Below, piece after piece: positions 12,578-24,244 of a DNA stretch of 64,000 bases. The position numbers and the translations under genes are program-made. The notes under the pieces were generated by a model that was not told the origin of the DNA, ran no database searches, and worked only from the letters and a program-made list of their open reading frames with translations. Location: the NCBI GenBank assembly GCA_014526335.1, contig JACTAT010000117.1:369045-433044 (forward strand), read 5' to 3'. Numbering within the stretch: position 1 is the stretch's first letter; every line of letters begins with the position of its first letter. The DNA is from Chrysaora quinquecirrha. Lineage: Eukaryota; Cnidaria; Scyphozoa; Semaeostomeae; Pelagiidae.

Positions 12578-12934
12578 AAAACCTACAATGGTTATTACGT
12601 GCATGTTTGCTAGCAAGATCAGTTAAATTAAGTAAAGTCTGTTACATCATTAAAATTTGGAATTATTGTTATATAAATTGAAAGCAAAGATTATTTAGGT
12701 AGTTTTTTCTGTACCTCCGAACTTAGATAAAGTGAACAGCGTCTAGACAACTCTTAAAGCCTTCTAAAGATATTTGTTGTTTAACAACTGGAGACACAGT
12801 GTTCCATAATCTCGCAGTACTCGGAAAATACGAAAACTAATAAATTTTGTACGACAGTATGGTATCTGGAGAGATGATTGACTTCTTGTAAATGTTATGT
12901 TTGATCAAATGAAATCTTCATTATTGATCGTCTA

Positions 12935-13146
12935 AGAACATTATTGATCGATCAAACATTGGCAAAAGTAAGCAAAATTTGAGATGTGATGTCTTTGAAA
13001 AAGTTCAAAGAGAATTTTTGCTTTACGTAAGCAAAAAAAGTTGCACAAGCAATGTTTTGGACATGACCAAACGGTCAAATATTTTGCTTGACAAGCATAT
13101 TTCAATTGTTCGACCAATAATGTTTGATCGTTTGGCCAGGGCCTTA
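12935..13146. mobile_element. MITE of the AAACATTG family, copy 4
   Basis: Left part GATCGATCAAACATTGGCA, right part AATGTTTGATCGTTTGGCCA followed by GGGCC, with AGCAATGTTTTGGACATGAC internally. Nothing else is recognisable between the gap and the first carrier exon at 13325. Confidence 0.65.
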
Positions 13147-13324
13147 CAGATTTTCTTCTAATAAAAGCATGGCCTCAATAAACCGCGACTATCTGTTTAT
13201 TGGCAGTAATACGGTAACCCAGCAAGTAGATTTCGGTGCGGGATACTTTGAAACAAAAAAGGTATCTTTAAGCAAGTGAGCAACTATCTCCACAGTAATA
13301 AGGGTTTATGTTGCAAATGTTTAC

Positions 13325-16300
13325 CTCCAGCCACAGAACCGATAGCAAAACGATAGAGTGATTCCAAAGTTTGCATTCCAATAGACTGTTTCTGTTTCTC
13401 AGGCTGTTTATCAGGTTGCATGTATTGCTGGAAAAGAGGATGAAAAACCACAATTTCAAAATTTAGGAAAATTTGTTCGTAAAAAATTTTGACTCCAGAT
13501 TCACTCTGAGCATTTTAACTTTAATGCTGACGCAAATTCTCTTATTTCTAACCCTCACTATGTTGAGGGTTAGAAATAAGAGAATTTGCGTAGGCCAGGC
13601 ACTGCTATGACGAAAAGAAGTATGAAAATTTAAGAAGGGTTTGACCGTGAAAAATCACTCGGGGTGAAATTTTACACCCTTGTTCATTTTTCACTGTCAA
13701 ATAGATTATGAATTTTAAGATCTTTTGAATCGCAATAAAATCAGCATCGTAAGGACTAGAATGGTGAAAATCTGCCTGAGCACTAAAATGAAGGTATGTA
13801 TAAAGATATGTTTCTATGACGGAATTTTAAAACCTTTTAAAACAAGGCAATTAGTTGCAAAAGTGTATTGGAGTCAATTGCAACTCATATTTAATCAAAA
13901 CATCCAGACATAAGTATCGTAGCAAATTGGGAAATTGCGATGAATAGCGCAATCATTTTCGGGCATACTTAAAAGCTTTTTTCGTCTGACACTCCTCAGA
14001 GTATGAACGTCAGAAACAGACCGAAACTATAGACTAAGGTGGAATTTATACCCAGATGCGGCTCGAAATGCACCAATGTCTGTTTCTGACGTTCATACTC
14101 TGAGGAGTGTCAGACGAAAAAAGCTTTTAAGTATGCCCGAAAATAATTCTGCTATTCATCGCAATTTTGAAGTTCTGTACAACTCAAAAAATTGGGAAAT
14201 GTAACTTATTAAGAACTCGTACCTTTATTTCGTGAATTTTTGAAAATATCGTCATTGGATTTGTCTTTGGAATCAGCTGATTTACATCCGCCAATGATAT
14301 TTTCCTGCCGTTGAAATACGAAAGAAGTCATTAATCGAAAAGGGTTAATACGTTATGCAGTGTAAAAATTATAGAGCTGAAAGCTAATTGCTATATAGCG
14401 TTACTGATTTTCAGTGTCCTAGTTATAAGGAAAGCTTCTGAAAAAGCAATGACTACTTGCTCAGAGGAAAATAAGGATGGCCTCAGGGACCTTGACTGAG
14501 GTGCACATTCTCTTGTTGTTTTGAAAACATAGGGGCCCTATGGGCATGTTCGGCATGGTTGTAGGGGTGTTTGTGGTGGTGGTGATAGGGATGGTCGTGG
14601 TGATGGTTGTAGGGGTGTTTGTGGTGGTGATGCCGTTCCTTTAGATCTTGCCACAGCCACATCGTCGATGATGGTAATCATGATGATGATGATGATGATG
14701 ATGAGAATGATGACGATTTGCTTTGAAAAGTATTTTGAAATTGCCGCTCTTGCCCAGACTTTATGATTGATGATGAGAATGTTTGAAATGTCATTAACTA
14801 GACCAATGTGGCAATTTGCCATCGTTTAAATAGTAAACAACAATGACTCATAGTGAACTATTACGAATCAGTAGAACAATTGTCACATGACCTAAGATTG
14901 ACAAAGAGGCTTGCAGGCCGCGATGGTGAAGAACTAACCACAAATTGCGCATCAATGGTCGAGACAATGGCCCTAATGGCATTCTTGAGTCGATTTCTAT
15001 TGTTACACGTTTTCCATTGTTCAAGCGTTGGTTAGTTAGTGAGTTAGTAAGTGAGTGAGTGAGTGACATCCACCCCACACCAATATGTTCGAAATTCTTC
15101 GAACATAAAAAGGAACAAGCTCGCTACTTGGTCCGTTAAAAGAGGTCTTTTACTCAACATCCATAACAGATGACATGTGCATCGGGGCCTGATTATAAGA
15201 GAAAATAATGTTGGGCCCAGGCTAAACGGAGAGCTTTACATGTTGGCTTTGGCAAAAATCGCTATTCTAACATTTCATTGTAGAATTTCATAATTATCCC
15301 GACATTAGTGCCACTTAACTGGGATGACCAAAAATGATTTAGAGCAAAAATCTCGGCTGACAAGATGCTGAAAGGGTCTTTCATCATAAACGAACTGCTT
15401 TTCGAGTAATCTTTAATTTAAAATGAGGGTCATTTAGTGGTTGACATGAACCCCTGTTCCCTTGAGATATTCCCTGGTTCCCTGGCGTTAGTGAGTAGGA
15501 TTATTTTTCTGACTGATAGTATAGTCAAGCGGATCGATAGGAAGGATTTTACCTGACCTCTGTTTCCCTTGTTCCCCTAGAACCCCTAAACGACCATCTT
15601 AAATCGGGCCCTTATATCAACAGAGCTTACAATGATACACCTAAGCAGAATATATAAGATTTACATTTAATTCAAATCTTGGGCGTAAGACCGACGATGC
15701 TAGTGCATTGAATAATTGATTATTATTCTTACAACTGAAATTGAAATGCGCAGAAAAAAATAATACCCGGTGCCAGGATTCCCTAATCCACAAATCTGGA
15801 ACAGAATCTCGATTTGAAGTGGAGTGACCTATAATAGAAGAGAATGATGGTAGTGTGTCAGGAGGATTAATGACAATCATCAAAAAAAGAAAACTTAAGT
15901 TTTTTGGCCACCAAATAAGAACTGAGCGAATGACGAAGGTTGTAATCCAGGGAAATGTTAATGGTATTAGGCAAAGGGGAAGACAAAAAAGGAACTGGAC
16001 AGATGATTTGAAGAAATGGTCTATGAAGAGTCTCAGTGAACTGTAGGGAACAGCAGACGACAGGAGAAGATGGAAGAAAGATGTCAAACGATGGCTGCAC
16101 CTACGCCATGATATTGATAAGGTTCAATGACGATGATGATGACTTAAAAAACCAAGAGCAGTGACGAATAATATAAAGAGAAAAAGAAGGGCTTTAGAAG
16201 CACGACTTTGATAGCATGGTGACACTTAAGGAGACATTAGTTATAATATCAAACTTATATAAGACACGATCAGTGATTGGAGAAGGGGATCTTCTATAAA

Positions 16301-19300
16301 AAGCATTATCTAGAAAAAAAAATTTATGGGTCACATGATCTTGTGAAGGTCTTACACAAGGCAAACTGAAAAGAGATCTTTTGAGGTAATTCTTGAAACC
16401 ATTTGTCTCATGTATTATTTCTTAATATACATTTGGCATAAATCTTCATTTATTGTGCCTGGCCTATGTAAATGAAATGTTGAATTCGACAAATAACTAG
16501 AGGTAGCTCTAGATGTGGATTGATTTGAAACAAATACAAAAGTTACTTCTTTTGTTCAGTGAAATCTCCACATAACGGGCACCCGAGAGACCAATCAAAC
16601 TAATGCGTGTTATGTTACTCTTCGTCCGTGTAATGGGTGTCACAAGAAACAAGAAAACTCACAAATTGTACAGCTATATACATATATACATAAGACCAAC
16701 TCAAATCTATTCCAGATAACCATGAATCCATATAATACCAATAAATCCTCTCAAACTCTTAAAACTAACTCTTTCTATCGTATGATCTCCGTTTTTTTCC
16801 TAAAAGCATCCCAAGTATTTTACGATACGCCCTACAATTATTTATTCAATGCATGTCCAATCATGTTAGACTGTCCATAATTATGCTAATTTATGTAACT
16901 TGTCACAACACACTCCATAAAATAACTTCAATATACAATCTTAAAAATCACTTAGATACGCTGTTATCTAATATTAATAAACCTAGTCAACTTAATAAAA
17001 AACCTATTCAACCTAATAATTCTTATAAACCTAAGCATGCTGTTCTTCCAGGGAGTTGTGTTTGTGTCTAGCTCTTAAGATACGTTTTGAATTGTTTTTT
17101 GAAACGATCTAGTGTTGGGAGGCTACGAATTTCAGCGGGTGTATCGTTCAATGTCTTGAGAGCTGTGTAGTGAGGCCTTTCTTAGCATATTCAGTCTTAT
17201 ACCTTGGAATTCGGAGATCTTCAGAGTGCCTTGTGGTGTAGGTCCAATAGGAGGATCTCGATTGATATCTATCCCATAGACTTTCAAGGTATAAGACCCT
17301 CTTTTAAGAACCTACATGCTGATTTTGGTATACACTTCATTACATAAGAACAGGCTGTGTTCAAAAACGTAGGTTCACATGTGCCCGTTTTTGCTGTAAA
17401 CTTTAATTGTGGTGGGTGGAAAGAGATTTCTAGGCCGGGTGTACTGATAGAATAAATTAGACAGAAAGAACAGACAGAAAGATATTGGTGAAAGAAATTT
17501 ATTGAATCTGCGACTAGAAGTTTACTGAATTTACCTGTCTATGTTTGCCAGCCTGTCTGAGCGCTTCCTCTGAAAAACGAAAATGAATCATAATCATTAA
17601 CATATAGGTATCGAAAAAGCTTTCTAAAGGCTGATACCCCGTTTACACGAGAGTAACTGGATCGGCTCTTGTCCGATCTAGAGCCAGTCTTGGCTCGAAA
17701 AGGCTTTTCGTTTACACGGGATCCCTTGGGTCCGTACCTTTTCTGGCTCTGTTTAGAGCCAATTCTGGATCAGTTCAGAAGTAGAGCCAGGCTCGGGGGG
17801 GGGGGTAACCTAACAGTTTTTGGGGTACGGGGACGTGCCATTAGTTAGGGGTATCTTTTTCCTAAAAAGTGCGGAATTATCGATATCGTTTTTAGAAGTA
17901 TGTGCGGAATTATGGGTACCATTTGAGGAAACATGCAGAAGAATGGGTATTTATCTGGAGAAATTTTGAAGAATTAAGCTTAACATTTACAAAATGTGCA
18001 GTCCGAACTGATAACTCTTTGGACTACCTTTAAACATGACTTGCTTTTCATCAGATGATTTGGATATCTGAAAACGTTCTTTGCCTTGCGGAATAATGGG
18101 CATAACATTCATCATGTTTGCAGAATTATGGGTCACAATTTTTATCAGGTTTGCGGAATTATGGGTCACAATTTTTCAGACGTGGACGGAATTATGGGTC
18201 CAAATCTTGGGCTGAAATGGCACGTCCCCGTCCAAAACTAGCCTTAGATACTCCCCCCCCCCGAGGAGCCAGGTCATTTCGGGCTCTGTTTAGATCCCGT
18301 GTAAACGCTTTGGATCCGATCCAATCTTGTACGGATAAGAAATATGACTGCAAGTGAATACATAAGGCCTACAAGAACACATCCTCATTTGAAGAAATCA
18401 AGTTTTCTGCTTTAGCCTCTCATAAGATGCTGCTGTGATAAAAAGAATAAATTTCAAGCAGTTTTGTAGCAAGAAGAGTGGTAGGGCAAGCGTCAACTCA
18501 ACCAAAATACGTCAGTCAAAATATGTCAGGGTCGGATCGGAGCCGGTCCACTTCTTCTCGTGTAAATGCGTTGGAAAAAAGCCAGAACTGGCTCTTTTGG
18601 CTTAGCCAACACCATGCGACACCAACATTTCAGAAGCCTGTGGTTGTTTGATACGAGTGGTAGTTAAAAGGTTAGCTATGTTTAGCCACTACTGCCCGAA
18701 CAGCAACAAACATATGAAGGAATGACTTGCATGAAATGTTTGGTGTAATGTCAGCGACGTTTGACGAAGGCTTAAGCATTCATTTCATTTCATTTCAAAA
18801 AAAAGGTTTACTAATACAGAGATACAATTACTGAAGATAAATAATATAAAAGCATATAAAGAGATACAATTAACAGGCGACCATGTCAACAAGCGACCCT
18901 GTCAACAGGTGACTACTTTTTTTAAATGCTTTAAGAGAGGAAGCCGTTTTACACTCAGCTGAGAGAGAATTCCATTGCTTTGCACCTCTAAATGAGAAAC
19001 ATCTCTGCCCATTTGAGGAACTCCTCTTTGGGAGTCTCAAATCGGTAGAGGTACTTCTCAGGTTGAAAGAAGTGCAAGCTGAGTTTTTCGTAAATAGATC
19101 ACACAAGTACTGAGGAGCCTGTCCATTAATAGACTTGTAGACCATAATTTGCAGCTCTTCATTGATGAGAGTCTCAATGGTCTTCCAGCCCAGCTGGCTA
19201 ACTAATGTTAGTCCTGGAGAATAATAGCTGCTTTTCGTTACGATTCTCGCAGCTCTGTTTTGAAGCAAATTGAAGCCTAAAATCACCTGATAAGGAAAAA

Positions 19301-22300
19301 GCAAAAATGGGTGAAATTATAGACATTACCTTTGGTAACGCTTTTAAATTTTCCGTCGAGTGTTATATGTTTGAACATTTGCTGAATTGAGGGTAAATTA
19401 TCCAACATGTCATTGAAAGCCAAACAGAACATCAAAGTAACTCTTCTGCTGCCTCCATCTGATGCGAGCTGAAATCAAAAACAGAAAGAAGATAATATTA
19501 TCCATTTCACCCCTAGAAGGACCATATGGCTCATTGTATAACAATGCAAAACATTGAATTTTCAGGGGGTCAAAACATCTTGTGTCACGCTCTTGCCAAG
19601 AATTTATCTTAGAAATAGTTGAATTTGATTGTGCTAATGTTTCCACAAGAAAACCTATATGAAAACGAATAGAAACGAATAGGTACTTGGGAAATATTTC
19701 GACCAGAAAAGGTTAAAGGCCGATTCTCGACTAGTCGATTTTCAGGACGATCGTAGGTAAAATTCGATCGAAGTTTTTGATCGCTGCATCGACAAAATCG
19801 CTGGACAAAAAGTAGAAGTAGTTTATACTTTTCGTCAGACGATTTTGTTTGCCAAATAGTTCAACCAATGGCATTATATACTTTCGCATACTGTATCTAT
19901 AATCCTTAGTTTTACTCAACTTTAGGATGCATTTTCATTAAGTAAGTAGAGATTGAAAGAATGTTTGCGAAGCGAAATTATATTAATATTATGCGGTCTG
20001 CCGTTTACCGAAATAATCTATTTTTCGTCTGACACTCCTCAGATCACGAATGTCAGAAACAGACCGAAACAATGAACTAACGCAGAAATTATACCCAGAT
20101 GCGGCTTAAAATGCATCAATCGGAAAGAGAAAGGAGATAGGATGAACCGGCTATCTTTAAAACATGGAATGTGGAATGTTGGAATGTTGGAATGTTGGAT
20201 TGTTGGAACGTTGGAATGTTGGATTGTTGGAATGTTGCGAAAGTGGAATACGTATTTCTAGTACTCCCAGCGGTAGTTCTTGTTCAAATATATCGCAATA
20301 AAATAAAACCAAAATAATTTCGACTGAAATATTTTCAAAAGCTTATTCTTCTTTTCGACAAATGACGAGAGAATAAAAATGACCTGCACCTGCGATCTGA
20401 ACTTTCAACTATTATGGAAAAGTTGTTACTTATTGTGTTGGACAAGGCCGAGAGTTAATTTCTTTTTCATCCGAGGTTAAAAGCACTATGCAACCACGTT
20501 CAAAAATAATAATTAGTAACTAGGTTTCGAAATACTCAAGAAGCATCCCTAATGGCTAAAATGAGGAGCGTTGGGGAACCTCGGGGAATGACGGGGAGCG
20601 GCATGGGAACTGCAGCGAATGATGGGGAGAACGGCATTGGAACGCATAAGAAAATCTAAGAAGATCTAATTGTATAGTTGAGGGCAGATTTTGTGGATGC
20701 TGAGAGACGTTCAGAAATCATCTTTATAAGTTTGAGAACAGGATGCACGTGTGTGCCGGAAAGGGGGCAAGAGGTTGCTTACCGACTGCCCTCGTAAAAC
20801 TGCTAATTTATTCACTTTCTAATTGTTTTCCCCTGATCTTCAGCGTTCTGCTCTTGCCCTGCGCTTCTAACCGCATTAAAGCCTTTGCTATTTCATCTTG
20901 TTAAGGGTGGGGACATCACTTTTTCTTTCCGTTTGTTATTACCTGTTCTGTACCATTTCTGCTGGTTCTCCAACGTTCCTGTCCTTCCTGCATTTTCTCC
21001 AATGTTCCAACACGTTTTCATGTCATTCTCCAGAATTCCCAACGCTTTCTACCACCCTCCCGCGTTCCAATGCCGTTCTCCACATCATTCGCTGCAGTTC
21101 CCATGCCGCTCCCCGTCATTCCCGAGGTTCCCCAACGCTCCTCATTTCAGCCATTAGGGATGCTTCTTGAGTATTTCGAAACCTAGTTACTAATTATTAT
21201 TTTTGAACGTGGTTGCATAGTGCTTTTAACCTCGGATGAAAAAGAAATTAACTCTCGGCCTTGTCCAACACAATAAGTAACAACTTTTCCATAATAGTTG
21301 AAAGTTCAGATCGCAGGTGCAGGTCATTTTCATTCCCTCGTGATGAGGCAGATTTGTCGAAAAGAAGAATAAGCTTTTGAAAATATTTCAGTCAAAATTA
21401 TTTTGGTTTTATTTTATTGCGATATATTTGAACAAGAACTACCGCTGGGAGTACTAGAAGTATTCCACTTTCGCAACATTCCAACATTCCAACAATCCAA
21501 CATTCCAACAATCCAACATTCCAACAATCCAACATTCCAACAATCCAACATTCCAACAATCCAACATTCCAACAATCCAACATTCCAACAATCCAACATT
21601 CCACATTCCATATTTTAAAGATAGCCAGGATAAAACAACATGTACCTGCTAATATTCGTCAGCACAATTTTCGGCAAAGAGAGCAACCACCCCGTGGGTG
21701 CAAACAACAACCTAGTCTCAAGCATGATTCACCCATAGGACAACACCTCCTCGACAACCCTAACTGTGCAGAAAATTACAGCGAGGATTGTTTTAAAATA
21801 ATAGGCAAAGCAAGATCTTTGTTTCAATTAGGGGTTTTGAAATCTGTCCACATCAAAACCAAAAGGCCGGTGTTGTGTAGACAGAAAGAGCTGGTTTTCC
21901 CATTTGGACCCTTCAATTAATTCTATTGATCTTCCTGGTGTATCCAGCTGGCTAATTGGTGTTTAAAATACAATGCCAATCCAGCTTCTCTTTCCAATTG
22001 GTGCATTTCGAGCCGCATCTGGGTATAAATTTTGCCTTAGCTCATTTCTTCGGTCTGAAATTATCTATGAAGAACGAAGAAATAATTACATAATACTTAC
22101 AGCTGCAATATTTTCAGCAGTATAAGGGGAAAGTTTATGTGCCAATAAGGTACTCATTATCTCAGCAAAATGCAATGAACTAATTGATAATTCTTTGCCT
22201 TCTTTCTGACTTTTTTGACCTTCTTTCTTACTTTTTTGAGCAAAAGCTTGGAGTAAATACGCCCGTTCAAATTCCTAGGAAACAAAAAATGAATTTTTTT

Positions 22301-24205
22301 TAGCCTTTAACATTAGCATTAATGTATAATAGTGTATAGGTTTCAATAGGTGATCTGCCACTCCATGTCTATTTCAGCAGCAGCCTTATGTCAGACCAAA
22401 TTAAAGTAAAATTGAATTCCATATAATAACAAGTGTTGGGGACAGCTCGCCGATAAATCGGGGACAAAGATTGGGACCCCAATGTGGCTGATCCAATGTT
22501 TCCATATCAAAAGTTGATCCTAGGATTTGGTTGGCAACTGATTGGGGATGGCTTGGAAGATTGAACATAAACTTTTTGCTCGCATCCATGACTGATCAGC
22601 AACAAATCTGCAAGGTTGGGGATGACATCAAAGTATCTTAAATTCATCCATGTCACCATTCAAACCAAATAAAATTCAATCAAGTCAGGTCAAATCGAGT
22701 GAAGTGCAGTCGAGTAGAGTCGAGTAAAGTTAAGTGAAGTGATGTGAGGTCAAATCAAATTAGATCAAACAAAATCAAATCTAATCTAATCATGTAAAGT
22801 CAAGCAAAGTCAAGTGAACTCAAGCAAACTCAAGTCAAGTCTAGTCCAGTCAAGTTAAGCGTCAAGTCAAGCTGAGTCAAGTGAAGTCAATTAAAGAAAA
22901 GCAAGTACAATCAAGTCAAATCAAGACAAGTCAAAATAAAGTCAAATCAAGTCAGAGCAAGTCAAGTCAAGTCAAGTCAAGTCAAGTCAAGTCAAGTCAA
23001 GTCAAGTGAAGTTAAGTCAAGTTAAATTAAGTAAGGTAAACTCAAGTCAAATCAGATCAAATCAGATCAAACAAAATCATACCAAGATACTGGACTAAAA
23101 TGAAGCAAATCAAGGCAAAAATAAAAACAAATAACAATAGCTTACCCTCATAAAATGTGTGAAATCTGCATATGAAATTGGCAGGTCCTTTTTCTCCCCA
23201 AAGTATGTCCTTGTAAAGTGAGTATCAAAATCAAATGGAATTTTCTTATGCATTGTACAACTCTCAACAACATGCTTGAATTCATCTGTAGGAGAGAAAT
23301 GATGGAAAAATTAGTGAGGGTCATTTGGAACTTACACTGTAAACTATCATCCAAACTGAAGAAAGGCAAATGGTCTTCTCAGTTGAGACTTACCAAATGT
23401 AATGCTTCCTTTACCATCAAGATCAAACAACTGAAAGAGTAATCTGTATTTCGCATCTGGTCTACAAAGTATAGCTTCAAATGCTTGGAATTCCAGCAGA
23501 GAGATCAACCTATAAGGAGAAGTAATGATGATAAGAAAATTTCATTAAATTTAAACTTTAATCCAGAATTTGATTAGGGAGACTGGCTATATGGGCAAAG
23601 AATATTGCTTTGTTATGTATCGTCATAATGATTGATGATGATCATAATGATTGATGATGATCATGATGATCATGATATTGATGATAATGATGAGAATGAC
23701 AACAACAACAAGAATTATGATGATGATGATGCTGTGATGATGATGATGTTGATGGTAATGATGATGATGATGAGAATAAGGATAATGATTATGATGATGA
23801 TAACAATTTTGATGATGATCATGTGATGTGTGATGATGATGATAATGATGATGTTAATTGTGATTACGATGATTATGATGAAAATAAAGATCATTACTCT
23901 AAGGCACCAAATAAATGGGGGTCCAAATAAACGGGCGGGGTGGAAAATTTTTCAAAAATTTAATAAATGGGGGGTCCTAATAAGGTCCGGGGTTGGGGAA
24001 ATTTAATAAACATAGTTTAATCCTTTCACAAGTGAAATTTGTTATTCCAAAATCAATACATAGGGGTCCTAATAGGGTACGTGGGGGTGGGAGAAAAAAA
24101 TCAAAATTAATAAATGGGGGCACATGTATTTGGCACCTTAGAGTATGATTATTTATGATTATGATGATGATAATGATTATGATAAGTATTTTGATGACGA
24201 TGATG

Positions 24206-24244
<39 letters not shown>

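Larger units (their letters stand above)
13931..14170. mobile_element. inverted pair of Penelope-like pseudo-LTR ends
   Basis: Two nearly identical arms, about 90 bp each, face outward from a central segment that contains CAGATGCGGCTCGAAATGCA. The arms include GCGATGAATAG, CGGGCATACTTAAAAGC and the motif described at 13964 and 14094. The same block follows GIY-YIG-type coding remnants at 39220-39305 and 59095-59165, linking it to Penelope-like elements. Confidence 0.65.
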
